From NCBI GenBank assembly GCA_037179385.1, contig CM074179.1, positions 67,661,806 to 67,725,805 on the forward strand: 64,000 nucleotides of DNA, read 5' to 3'. Source of the stretch: Holothuria scabra (Eukaryota > Echinodermata > Holothuroidea > Aspidochirotida > Holothuriidae). The notes below the pieces were generated by a model. It was not told the origin of the DNA and made no database searches. It saw nothing but the letters and a program-made list of their open reading frames with translations. Position 1 is the first letter of the stretch, and every line of letters starts with the position of its first letter. Positions 48,477-59,760 of the stretch are shown here, piece after piece. A program made the position numbers and the translations under genes.

Positions 48477-48567
48477 ATCACTTATGAGGAATGCCTTACA
48501 GAAATGGAAGTGGAGTCTGAGGAAAGTATGGCAGATCCTGAAGAAAGGATAATAGCATGGACACAAG
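48477..48567 (+). pseudogene. possible acidic linker exon of the THAP transposase
   Basis: The acceptor TTTCTTTGTGCATTTAG ends at 48476 and the donor GTAAAT starts at 48568. The open frame reads ITYEECLTEMEVESEESMAD then PEERIIAWTQ. It is acidic, as the linker between THAP and DDE parts usually is. Support is splice sites, position and composition only. Confidence 0.35.
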
Positions 48568-48638
48568 GTAAATTTTTTAGATGTTTTCCAATGCCATTCA
48601 TGCCTCAGGAAAGACATCAGCGCTTACCTTACTGGAGG

Positions 48639-48672
<34 letters not shown>

Positions 48673-49839
48673 TGTAGGGCTGGAAGAGCAGAGCAGAGCA
48701 GAGCAGGAGCAGTAACGAGAAACCATGACAAAGATGAAGGTGATATAAGGACGAAAAATTTCCAAGGAAAGTTGGGCTTGTAGTGGACACAGTTACTTGC
48801 AGAGTTGCTATTGCAGTCTTCTCCTAAACTTTCAGAAATCTGAACCAACTAACTTCTTTCTTTTGTTATAGTTTTGTCTAGTGGCAGTTGCAGAGTAATG
48901 GAGAGGGGGGTGCAAGACCCAACAGATCCCCCACATTTTGTCCTCGCCCTCAAAAATTAGGTCAGATGGGACCTGGGTTAACCCACAAAAATAACACCTC
49001 TCCTCAAAGACCTTCATGGGCTTCCCCCTTGGACTCCCAATATGTTTTGTCCTGAGATTGGCACCCCCCTTCCACCCTTCAATATTGGCATTCTGCTACT
49101 ACCACTGTATAGAGGAAAAATTAGTGAAGTTTTCATGTTGCCAGCACTTATCAGTTTTTACACTTCCCCATTTTAGGTGTTCAGAAAGATGCACCTTAGC
49201 TTGAGGAAAATTATGATCGGTGTTCCTTGGTGGCATTGCCTCCTCCTGGACCGTTCAAGCATCAATATATGCAGCCACCAGCACATGCAATGCAAGCACC
49301 TGTACCACCAGCTACTGCACCACATGTGGTGATGAGGCAAGTGGCCACACAGGCCCATAGTTTCTGTCTACTTCCCATCAGTCTCTTCTGATGTCCCTTC
49401 ACACCAAGGCCAGACGTCATCTCCAAGGTAAGCAAATCTCAAGTGTTTTACAGAACAAATTGCTAAATTGTATTCTTCGACTTTGACAAATTGTATGATT
49501 CACTTTAAGAAGACCAAGGTGGTGGAATATGTGTTTCATGAATTGTTATACCACGTGGTAACTTAGTTCTGAAAAAGGGTACTTAGGGTAACTGATCTAC
49601 ATGCCAACTGGACCAACTGTTATGCTTTGACACCACATTTTTGGTTTCAACTGGATAGTTGCCTGCATCACATCTTATCAGTCTAAAGGAAAAAGCTGTA
49701 ACCTGTAGTTGTAACTGCATTTTCCTATATGATGTTACAATTGTTGCCACGAAAAGGTTGTGGCATCATATATTATGTGTATGTTATGCTAGTCAGAACC
49801 GAATCATTCTTATTTGAATGTTTTCTCTATTGCATTAAG

Positions 49840-50366
49840 ACAATTACACCTCCACCATCAAACCGTGTGTTCCTGGTAATGGAGGGTTGTCTTTTGCTGC
49901 TTTTCAAGCTTTGCACTACGTGCAGTTGACCTGTGGAAACTTCTCTATTTAACGTTGTGGGAATTTTAGTCAGGGTCAGGCAAAAGTGCAAGAACTGTGG
50001 CAACATTAGTTTCTGGGACAGCCAGACTTTACTTGGCAAAGCACCACACGGGAACTTAATGATTAGTGTTGGCCTCCTATTCTCAGGTTCCACACCCAGT
50101 AAAGCTTTGAGAGTATTTGACATAATGAATTGTCCTACCATAAACAGAAGAACACTTTATAGAAATCAGAATGAATGGCTGCATCCAACTGTCAGCAGAG
50201 CGTAGGAATACAAAGAGAGATTGTAGAAGGACTAATACAGATTAGGATGTCTTTAAAAACAGGAGGGGATGTCCTCAGTGACAGCACTGGGCACCCTGCC
50301 AAGTATGGGTCATATTCCTTTCTGGACTTGGATTGGAATATCGTTATACTCCACAAACCAGTGCAG
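49840..50366 (+). pseudogene. transposase exon with zinc knuckle and first catalytic region
   Basis: The frame reads RVFLVMEGCLLLLFKLCTTC, a TGA (49927-49929), then VVGILVRVRQKCKNCGNISF, WDSQ, a G/N-L-x-S stretch with LLFSGSTPSKALRVFDIMNC, and INRRTLYRNQNEWLHPTVS. A TAG (50203-50205) and a frameshift follow. It then continues as GGDVLSDSTGHPAKYGSYSF up to the donor after GTGCAG. The SDSxGHxAKYGSY block is a hallmark of this family and probably holds a catalytic Asp. Exon end phase 0. Confidence 0.8.
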
Positions 50367-50787
50367 GTAAAACATACATTTGTTACAATGGATGATTGCT
50401 TTCTAAATTAGACTTTGATTGCTTTCTAAATTAGACTTTGGGTACTACTAACCCACCCATCACTTTATCACTCAACAAAATCAAATTGTTCTGCTTTTAG
50501 GACCTTTTTGTGGCTATGAAGGGTTCTGATTTATCTAAAATTATCATGTTATGACCTAAGGAGGCCACTTGTCTCTTTTCCCTGAAAAATATCTTTCAGC
50601 AAACTTGATCTGAATTTGGAGCCATAGGTTTCTGTTGCAGGATTTCCCAGACTAGAGATGCATAACTGTCATAGCAATTATAAACGCACAGGACTGATGC
50701 TCAGAATTGGGAAGTGTTCATGTCGGTATAGGAAAATATTTTTCTCATTGATGCAATCACCACACTTTACCTTCTCACTCATTTCAG

Positions 50788-50961
50788 AAAAATGGGGTAT
50801 TTAGCAGCAATGCTATGGGACTGGAAGGCTTGAAAAGAGAACTGATGTTTGTTTTAGAACAAGGAATTGAAGTCAACACCCTTGTGACGGACAGGCATCG
50901 CCCCATCGCAAAGTACATGAGAGAGGGACATGCAGATGTGAACCATTTTTATGAAATTTGA
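50788..50961 (+). pseudogene. transposase exon with TDRH catalytic motif and premature stop
   Basis: The acceptor CTCACTCATTTCAG ends at 50787. In phase 0 it reads NGVFSSNAMGLEGLKRELMF, then VNTLVTDRHRPIAKYMREGH, then VNHFYEI followed by TGA at 50959-50961. Family members read HFDVWHVAKG-like sequence there, so the TGA appears to replace the conserved Trp. TDRH carries a predicted catalytic Asp. Confidence 0.8.
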
Positions 50962-51542
50962 CAAGTACCAAAAGGCACAGTACCATACCGACACGCTTGT
51001 GTTTAATACTTACCCAAGCTTCAAAAGTTCAGCCTTTTCTTTTGCAGTGGTGAAGCAGTGGCCTGGACTGTTACAGTTTACACTCTAACACAACTGAAAT
51101 TTAGGGATGCATGATTGTGAACCATACTAGCTACTGTGTTTGAATCTGGGTACTACTGCCTACATACAGGTCAGGTCTGACTTACCTCAAATAATTCTCA
51201 CTTTGAAAGACAGAGGAATAATGAGCTATTTACTTGCTTGAAAAGGAACACAAGAGGAGCGAAGTTTCAAAGAACAGACCTTTCCAAAACAAAGATCAAC
51301 ACTTTTTTGCACAACCACTATTTAAATGGAGTGACACCCCAGAGTTTAGGAAGTAAACAACAACTATACCAGCATGACACTCTTGTGCCAGGGAGGTAAA
51401 AGGCGGAACATTTTTTGCTTTTTGGATAGCCCTAAGCAGAGGTATAATGTTGTTTCAAACAGCAGCAAAATCCAGCAATAGGCCTCATCCTTTTATTAAC
51501 AGTGTTTGATAATATGAATACTCCTTTTTTTCAATATTTTAG

Positions 51543-51814
51543 GAGTGAAAAAGGAAATAGAAAAACTGGGAAAGAAGAAATCGTGCAGAGCGGCAAAAGA
51601 CTGGGCAAATCGTGTAAGTAATCATCTCTTCTGGACAGATGTTTCAATTACTGATGGTGACAGAGATGTCATTTTTGCTAAATGGTTATCTTTCAGTAAT
51701 CATGCACAGAACATACATGTACATAACATTGATGCCTTTCCCCGTTGCCTTCATATAATTATTGCTAGTGGTGGAAGAAAGAGTTGAAACCAAGTGCATG
51801 ACGAATTGGTCACG
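51543..51814 (+). pseudogene. transposase exon (coiled/helical insertion region)
   Basis: The acceptor TCAATATTTTAG ends at 51542 and the donor GTAAAA starts at 51815. It reads VKKEIEKLGKKKSCRAAKDW, ANRVSNHLFWTDVSITDGDR, AKWLSFSNHAQNIHVHNIDA and FPRCLHI, then TGA at 51785-51787, then VHDELV. SNHLxWC-like and KWxSxxNHxxNxH are family signatures. One nonsense codon only. Confidence 0.75.
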
Positions 51815-52802
51815 GTAAAAACATACACTTGATTTCCTTCCTTGCCCAATTACACAATTTGATGATTGACAGACAGTGATACTCCATGCTAAGAAATTTA
51901 ATCCAAGTCAAGAAACCCTAGCCACAGTATGCAGAGCACGGAGAGGGGGTTTTGATTAAAATCCTGCCCAAAGTACCGTGTAATTTTTTCCAACCTAAGT
52001 GGAGTAAAAGCTCGGTGAAGTGATAATAATAGACCTCCAGCAGTGGGTCTGGAACCTTGATATGCCCCACTTGAACAACAGATTACTGCGGTTAGAAAAC
52101 CAACTTTTTTTACCGCAATCGAAACGGCTTGTATATGTTAAACATGCATGATATGATTATAAGAATTTATGATATCACAGGGACAGTGTTGTAGTAACGT
52201 CCAGACTGGGACTCGCGTTTTAGAATTTGAAGGACTCTGCCAGGGAGGTTGATTTGACTTGCAACCTCGACACTCTACTTCATCACTGCACAGAAGCCTG
52301 TGTATGTCATATCCAACGGGGGTTATACAACATTAAAATATTCCTGTAGGAGTTATCTTTTCCTGCACAACTTCTGTTTTGATAATCCGCTCAAGGACAT
52401 TATATGTCAACCAGTGTTTCTAGCATACATCTATTGACAAAAGAGAAATATAAATTTATATAGCAATTACCAACTTACTCTTTCGTGGTATTTCAACTAT
52501 AATCATTGTGAAGACTCGAGTGACTTAATTCACTGGGACATTTCAGTGGCGACCATCGGCTATTATATTTCAAGTCCTTCAATTTTGTAAGTTGTGACTT
52601 GAAACATGTGGGACACAACAATATTATCATTAAGGAAGGAGAACCTAAATAACATGAGAATGTGTAATTGAAGGAGCATGATTGCATGTTGCCAATACAT
52701 GATTGAGACTGTCATTCGAAATGTTGCCATTAAAATTTACAAGTGATATTTACATTCACAGGCACTGAAGTTAGTGAGAAAAATGTAACTGTTTGTTGCC
52801 AG

Positions 52803-52923
52803 TAAAATGTCGCAAAAAGATTATCAGCAGCTTTCACCCAATTACCAATTATCCAATGTGGAGGCTTTCCACAGTGTAGTCATACATTAAGCACTAAAAA
52901 TGCTATCAAGGCATGACCAGCAG
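52803..52923 (+). pseudogene. transposase exon with EAFHS motif
   Basis: It reads KMSQKDYQQLSPNYQLSNVE, AFHSVVIH, TAA, then ALKMLSRHDQQ up to a donor GTAACA. SPxYQxSxxEAFHSxxxHFAPK is conserved in the family; the stop falls where FAPK should begin. Confidence 0.65.
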
Positions 52924-53559
52924 GTAACACACATCTGTTCTAGTGTATTTCACATCTCTGTTTGTCACAGTAAGTTGCAAATTGCATTATCTGATAATGA
53001 ATACCCCAGATGTTGAAATGAAAAGGGTGAATTCCTATTGATTGGATTAATCTAAAATATAGCCTATTTAATTCCGTGCAATTGTGCCCAAAAAAAAAAA
53101 AAAAGAAGAAGAAGAAATTGGAGCAAAGTAATCATCTCAAACTAGTTGAATTCTACAATCTCTACAGAGTGACCAGCCATGTGAACCCCCCCCCCCCCAA
53201 AAAAAAAAAAAAAAATTGTCCAATGAAATTGCAGCTCTTATCGTCCAGTATTCATGTAGATTTTGGCACCATATTGCAACAGATAAAATGATAGACCCAC
53301 AAGAGTCCAAGAACATTCACTGCATTGAAGTCGCTTAAGTTGACAAGTCCAGAATCCAATACCCCCCCCCCCCCCAAGAAAAAGATTCCATGTCTAACTG
53401 TGAACTCTAGTTTACATCACATTAAGCATTGTGCTCCATTGTAATGCGTAATTTGTGCCCATTGTCTGAAAAGTCTTTGTATTCAAATCACATGTATGTA
53501 CTTTTTATTTAGAAACAAATAGTTCAGATTATATATTTTTTTACAACATTTGATTCCAG

Positions 53560-53712
53560 GCTCATCCTCCCAGCCCTTCACTGCAATGAAAATTCACGAC
53601 GTAAGCAAGCAATTATTAAGGCAGGCAAGTGGAGACATGAACTTCGATTTCCGAAGTACAAAAAGAGTGAAGCCACTGTTGTCAAAATCCTTGTCAATGC
53701 AACTTACGGAAG
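53560..53712 (+). pseudogene. last recognisable transposase exon
   Basis: The acceptor ATTTGATTCCAG ends at 53559 and the donor GTAACA follows 53712. The open frame reads LPALHCNENSRRKQAIIKAG, KWRHELRFPKYKKSEATVVK then ILVNATYGR. ALHxNENxxRxQA and the basic tail match the family C-terminus. No lesion in this exon. Confidence 0.72.
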
Positions 53713-56630
53713 GTAACATTAACTGTTTCCACCTAGTGACTTCCTTCTTGCCCTAGGTGGAAGGGGTAAGGGTGGCCTCAAGTAACATCAGAAAGTTGGT
53801 TTACTCGGGTCAGTGTCTACATTTAGATCTACCGTCACAAAGTTTTGGATTTTTTAACATTGTTGTTGTTGTTGTTTTGTGGCTGATGACTTAAACTTCC
53901 AGTTCAGTGGTGAATTTCATAAGGGGCAAATGGTGCTGCAGTTCACACATAAGCCGCTGTCATACTTCAACAAATCAAAATCGGATTTCTGTCCGTTTTT
54001 TGTGGGAAATCTTCTCCCTCTACGTGTTCAAAAAAGCGTAACTTGTCAAGCAGTGTCAATATATTACTTGTATCTCGTTTCTGTGAAAGTAAAAGCAATG
54101 TCACTTTTCTACGTTTGTACCTTATTTTAAACACAGGATAACACCCAGTGTCACAGAGTGTGTGAGTCAAAGCTTCTACAAAGAATGAGAAACTTTTAAG
54201 AGCCATTGAAACATGTGCTCAACTTGCAGTAACAGCCATGTGTTTCCTCCATCATTCTTTCAATACATCTGTTTGAGGGTTATATTGATCGAGGAGCTCA
54301 TACAGCTGCTGCTAGAACTGTGTTCCAGAGGAGAGAAGTCTAATGGTTTGGAAAATGTTTAAATGGCTCAACCTTTGGCAAGCTTGTATTTCCACCCTGA
54401 CGAAGAAGATGCGGTGGACCGTCACATAAGCAGATTTAACACACATTGGTTGCGTTCGACTCGCCTACTCGAGTAGCTCAAGTTAAGCTGATTAGCGTTT
54501 GATTGTGCGAAACGTCATCAAAACGTCGCAACTCGAGTTGTGAAAAAGTAACGTGAAGTTGTGAAGACGTATGACGCAAAGATACCTATTTCATGCAAAA
54601 TGGAAACCCACAACATAATTTTTCCCCCGGGAGGAAACGTGAAAGTACTTATGAAAAAGGGGCAGAAGAGATACCTAATTGATCGTACGTTTGTGAGATA
54701 TTTGTTACGGTATAAGATTGGAGAAATCAACATACCGAAACCCATCATTTTTTTCGTTTTCAAGGTATTATCAAGGATCGAAAGCAAAACAATGGTCGAT
54801 GGGTCGCTGCTATGGTAGCGACAGTATGGCCCTAGGCAATATAATATGTTTGCTGTGTTTCCAATCTGCCTTGTTAGAAATAGGTTTGCATATTATTTCG
54901 GCTGGGTAACTTTGAATGTGTTTCGAAAGATTCTACAATTTATTACAGGTCACTTGCAGGAAGTTATGCCTAACATTGCTAGATTGCATGAAAGTTTCAA
55001 CCTTAAGGGGAAAAGTCTCCCTGTCGTCCTGTGCCACAAATTATAAATAAGAGTTATGGTTGCTCAAGTTGAATTTTCAACTCTCTGGGGAAGGACTATG
55101 CATACATGATGTCCAAGGTATGACACGACAACGGGTATTGCTAGGCCTATTTGCTTTGGATCATGCAGGACATTCCTGTATTTTAAGTAAATTATCATTC
55201 ATTTTGGTTGTTCTTTCCATTAGATTTTGCAATTGTGGTTAAAATACTGCAAAAATTGCCGATTAACCGCAACGGCCGACCAGTTCCATTAAACTTCAGC
55301 ATGCATACAAAGTGGGCAGCAGGTGCTTTAGGTCCCGTCAATTCGAATGCTCCTGCCAAAGCACCATCATTGGTCAGTGCTCATGACAACATACTAGCTG
55401 ATTAAGAGCCACAGACAGCTGATGCACAGCTCAAGGCTAGTGTTTGGATGAATCTTGCACTTGAATTGTCAAATAAAACTTGGTGTAGGTGCCAGTGGAG
55501 ATCAGTGCTATGATTAGTTTCGTTATTTTAAACAGGCTTTACACAAACATGAAGACTGCAGAAGAAAGACAGGTAATAGACAGCAAAAACCTTTCAAATT
55601 CTAGATTTGTATGAGATAGTTGGGGATGATCCAAGTTTGAACACTGACTTTACATGTGATTCTGAAGGAAATACATCAGGTAAAGTGGAAGAAGAAGCAA
55701 GTGATGAAGAATCACCACCGGAACCACCTCAGAAAAATGAAATTGTGAAACAGTTCATCCCTTCCTTCAAATGAAATGAAAAGAATTGCCTGTGACATGC
55801 CAACAGCAGTTACAACAAACTCTCATAACCATACATATTAAGAACAAAGAACTTCAAGAAGAACTTCACAAACTGTGAACAGATTTTCTGTCGTCATCTG
55901 TATTCTTTTTCCTTGTTTTTTCAGCAGTTAAAGTCCTCATGACTTAAACCGTTTTGCTTGACATACATGATTGATAGTTATATGGTTTGATATTTGTTAC
56001 ACCAGCATTAGATGTGGCTCGTTGCAAATATATCATTGACTGCTTACAAGATGTTGAGTGAGGATTAGCATGCTTTTCTCTTTAGGTGACCTTAGAATGA
56101 ATGCCAAATTTCATTTAAAATTTTAATTAAAAATGATCACAAGCTAAAAAAAGAGTTTCACAGTTTCGATTTGTTTCATTTATACTGTCATGTTTAACAC
56201 ATTAATTCAGAGTTTTTTGAAGTATAACTTTCTCAATACAGAACAGGTAAACATGTTTTAAACCAGACTGATTATTCCAAAACTTCTTAATCATGTTGTT
56301 TGTTGAAGTTGAACAGTGCTCAAAACAAAGAAATAATAACCCAGATTATTTTTTCAATTGATCTTTGCTGTTTTTATCATTACTTTCACTTCATAATTAC
56401 ACAAAAACATTACCTCTTTCAATTTAAGTTTGTCAGGATGACAGTTCCCATTCAAGCTTACAAAACTTTACCAATAAAATTCCTATGGATAAAAATGCAT
56501 GTTGATAGGCATTATACTCTTTCACTAAATTTGCAATTGAAGAAAAGTGTTACCCAATGCATGCAAGAAGGGGGCTTAACATGCCAAGGGAATCTTAGTG
56601 TACTCATTTCTCTGGGGCGCACTGTTCAGG
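53713..56630. other. no gene recognised; one acidic open block
   Basis: The frame at 55597-55773 (LYEIVGDDPSLNTDFTCDSE, then an E/P-rich stretch ending IVKQFIPSFK and a stop) could be a terminal exon of an unknown gene. The frame at about 55208-55404 is open but unassigned. Nothing else is recognised. Confidence 0.35.
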
Positions 56631-56639
56631 TCTATCTGG

Positions 56640-57478
56640 TCCAAAAGTTTCATTAGTTGCTCTCTTTTCTCCTGGCCTGTAGCGTCATAATTTAAAGAGA
56701 AATCAGTATCCCCTTTTGTCTAGTGTTTTTGTAACTCTTCCATCAGTTCATCATCATTCAATAAGCAAACACTATGAAGGGTGCATGCTGCTAATATCAC
56801 TTTGCCAAGAAACCTTGTATCCTCTGCTCGAAAAAACTGTAGGTGAAGAAATCTTCACTTAAAATTTCCAAATGCTCTCTCTTTCACGTTCCTCTGTCGA
56901 CTAAGTTCGCGATTGGGCTGTCTTTGTTCATTACCAAGATTACCATGGTCCCTGAACGGTGTTATCAGAAATCTCTCAAGAAGATAGGCAGAGTCACCAA
57001 CCAAACGATAGCCGGGAGGAAACTTTTTACCATCATCTAAAGAGCAGTTTCTAAACACTCGTGCGTCATGTCTAGCCTTTGAATACATGTATGAAAAGTA
57101 GATCGCTTGTGCATACACCCTGTAACTGAATAGGATAAAAGTGTTTTCTGTTGAAAGAGTACTGTGGATGATCCTTTGGTGCTGTGATTTTAAGGTGAGT
57201 GTGTCAACTGCACCGAGATTTGGGGGATCCTACCAATCTTCTGAAATCCTTGCGTAATTGATTCCCCGGTGCCTTCAGAATTTGGCTATGAAATTACAGG
57301 CGGCATGGTGTCTGTTGTAATGGCCTCGGACATCCTGCGACAAACACTATGGAAGGTACACTGGGAGACACAGGATCTATCAGAAACCGTTCTGAAACAT
57401 TCCATGTTACCTTTAGGATTTAGGATTAAAACAGTTTGCGTCAGTGATTGTGGCATGTGATGTTGCATGATAAATGGT
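56640..57478 (-). pseudogene. PIF/Harbinger (HARBI1-like) transposase, broken
   Basis: On the minus strand, blocks in order are: MECFRTVSDRSCVSQCTFHS with VCRRMSEAI; a TAG in place of the conserved Trp before PNSEGTGESITQGFQKIGRI; ITAPKDHPQYSFNRKHFYPI; then, after a frameshift, RHDARVFRNCSLDDGK, PPGYRLVGDSAYLLERFLIT, PFRDHGNLGNEQ, LSRQRNVKERAFGNFK; a TGA; then RFLHLQFFRAEDTRFLGKVI with LAACTLH, ending in the D/E-rich tail. DARVF, GDSAY and ERAFG are the DDE motifs of the superfamily (DDE_Tnp_4). Several stops and at least one frameshift make it a fossil. Its 5' end abuts the PLE at 57478. Confidence 0.85.
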
Positions 57479-58975
57479 AGCTTCAAAACTTGAAATTAGC
57501 AAAATACAAGCATTTATTACACTAAAAGATCACAAACCGAACTTCAACAACAAACCCACATACAGACTAATCAACCTATCAAAATCAGAACTAGGGAAGA
57601 TTTGCAAACAAATACTAGAACGGACATATTCAGAAATCAAACAATCTACAGGTTACAACCAATGGAAGAACACAAGTGAAGACATAGACTGGTTTAGTGA
57701 AATACACGACAAGCACCAACAATCCTTTATTGCTTTTGACATTTGTGAGTTTTACCCCTCAATTACTACCGGCCTCCTCAACGAGGCTTTAGACTTTGCA
57801 TCAAACTACACAGACATACCATCATTCGAAAGGCACATTATCTTCCACACAAGGGAATCTATGCTGTTCAACGTTGAAACACCATGGTGCAAGCGTACCG
57901 AATCTTTATTCGATGTCACCATGGGTAGTTTCGACGGTGCTGAAACTTGTGAACTAATAGGATTGTACCTCCTACCACAACTTCAGAACATTAACATGAA
58001 TGTCGACCTATACAGAGACGACGGTTTGGCTGTTTGCAAAGCAACACCAAGGCAAACAGAAAAAATAAAGAAAGACATATGGAAGATATTCTCAAATAAC
58101 AATCTTAAAATAGAAATTGAAGCAAACAAAAAAATAGTGAACTCAACACATCATCACGGGTATACCAAGAAGCATTACAAAGAAGTGGCTATGGGTACAA
58201 CCTAAAGTACGAGACCCAACCCCCTAGCCCCAGTCATTCCAAGAGAGCCCTGAAACGAAGACGAAATAGGAACATAACCTGGTTCAACCCCCCGTTTAGT
58301 GACAGTGTCACAACCAACATTGGCAAGAAATTCTTTAACCTCTTGGACAGCTGCTTCCCACCTGGGTACAAACCACATACTTTACTCAACAGGAACACGG
58401 TGAAACTGAGTTACAGCTGCATGGCAAACATAGACCAAATAATATCAGCGCACAACAAACACATACTGGCTAAAAAGGAAGTACAACCAGCAACGCGAAG
58501 CAACTGCAATTGCAGAAAGCAAAGTGAGTGCCCATTGGAAGGCAACTGCCTCACGAACAACATTGTGTACCAAGCAACTGTTACACGCCACGACAACCAC
58601 AACGAAGAAACATACATTGGTCTAACAGAGAACACATGCAAAACAAGAAACACCGCCCACAAGTCTAGCTCTAAACACAAAGACAAAAGAAACGCAACTG
58701 CAATCAGTGAATACATCTGGAAACTAAAGGATACAAATGTAGAACACTCCGTAAAATGGAAACTCATGAACAAATCTCGAGCATACTCCACATCATCTAA
58801 AACTTGTAATCTCTGTCTGGAAGAAAAGTTCTTCATTATACTCAAACCTTCCTTAGCAACTCTAAATAAAAGAAACGAACTGATAAGCTCTTGTAGACAC
58901 AGGAACAAACATCTACTGTGTAATTATTCTGAGTTTCCCCGTAAGTTTATGAATATAGCACTATCAAAACAATGA
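57478..58975 (+). pseudogene. YRDD-family PLE: RT, zinc linker and GIY-YIG, internally deleted
   Basis: It starts inside the RT fingers (SKLEISK, AFITLKDHKPNF), with a short deletion relative to the copy at 19419. Motif A is SFIAFDICEFYPSIT, motif B GSFDGAETCELIGLYLL, motif C LYRDDGLAVC. After IEIEANKKIVN a deletion removes part of the thumb and shifts the frame; the new frame reads VYQEALQRSGYGYNLKYE, ITWFNPPFSDSVTTNIGKKF and LLDSCFPPG. The zinc linker is CNCRKQSECPLEGNC and the GIY-YIG part VYQATVTRH to TYIGLTENTCKTR, ending RNELISSCRHRNKHLL. Endonuclease motifs look intact. It is the same family as 19419-20483. It is 5'-truncated against a Harbinger fossil. Confidence 0.85.
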
Positions 58976-59757
58976 ACCCTCCTAACTGAGATACTCAAAG
59001 CATTTAATGTGCTGTCAAGACTGTTCTGCAATTATTGATTTGATTTTCCCGACAACCTCTCATTACCTACGAAAATCCTGCAATCTTATCGATTGCCTTG
59101 TTTTATTTTACAAGATTCGAGAGCTACGGGTAAAAAGGACTACAAAGGAACCTCCGAGAAACACTGTACGTACCCAAATACTCGTATTCAGAAAGGGACA
59201 ACAAAGGAACAAAACCTCGCTACTTACTGCTAAATTAAAAGCATTGAATCTCATCATTTAACTGCAAATGAGTAACACCCAGGTGGAGAAAACAACAGCG
59301 TCACTGGTCCGTGGCCCATGCTGAAAATGAACTCTCCTAACCCAAGTGACTCAGAGCGGTTTGCTAATAACACGGGCCTGCTCCTGTCTACACTCTTTTT
59401 CCGACAATCTCACCCGCCAATGAAAAGGCATAAATCTAAAAGATGGCCTTGTAAAATCAAGGTTTGAGAGACCGGAAAATAAAATGGTACAATGATACTT
59501 GTCTTACTGTTCTATTTGAAGCAGGAATATTTTAACCCAAGCCACGAATGACAGGCTTGCTACTGATGAAGCTGCGCCATTCAAAGTAAATGAGCAAGAC
59601 AGCAGAAACCGGTGTAGCTTGGTCATAAGAACCAACTTTAAAATATTCACACCCGGCATAAAATTTAAAGCCATTATTGATCTTTCGCATGAGGTCAAGA
59701 ATGATGATCTCTGGCCTTTCCTAAAAAATTACAAGGTTCACCGCCTACCCTTATTTT

Positions 59758-59760
<3 letters not shown>
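58976..59760 (+). mobile_element. 3' untranslated/terminal region of the YRDD PLE
   Basis: It follows the PLE stop codon and ends at TA-rich sequence. It contains a hammerhead-like fold at 59559-59618 and no protein-coding frame of note. The boundary is inferred from the (TA)n start near 59758. Confidence 0.5.
59559..59618 (+). ncRNA. hammerhead-like motif with G at the cleavage position
   Basis: Stem I GCTA (59559-59562) pairs with TAGC (59615-59618). The core CTGATGA plus A is intact. Stem II GCTG pairs with CAGC around a loop of about 25 bases, with an extra A before GAAA (59605-59608). Stem III is the palindrome ACCGGT (59608-59613). G59614 is at the cleavage position, where natural hammerheads need A, C or U, so this copy is probably inactive. 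Confidence 0.45.

Larger units (their letters stand above)
46045..53712 (+). pseudogene. decayed multi-exon THAP/Kolobok-like transposase gene
   Basis: Six plus-strand exon-like blocks occur in collinear order: a THAP-type zinc-finger block (46045), then five transposase blocks (49840, 50788, 51543, 52803, 53560), each bounded by plausible AG acceptors and GT donors. The blocks match a widespread family of animal THAP-plus-DDE proteins that I place, from memory, near Kolobok transposons. Lesions include frameshifts in THAP, TGA at 49927, TAG at 50203 with a frameshift after it, TGA at 50959, TGA at 51785 and TAA near 52891. No intact protein is possible. The exon phases I could check (50366 to 50788, both phase 0) are consistent, so the introns look original rather than being insertions. 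It may be an old transposon or a dead domesticated gene. Confidence 0.78.

Noticed and set aside
48626..48700. Poly-A run as a processed-gene or LINE tail
   Set aside because: No adjacent retrocopy or LINE 3' end is recognisable; the run lies within the decayed transposase gene, probably in an intron.
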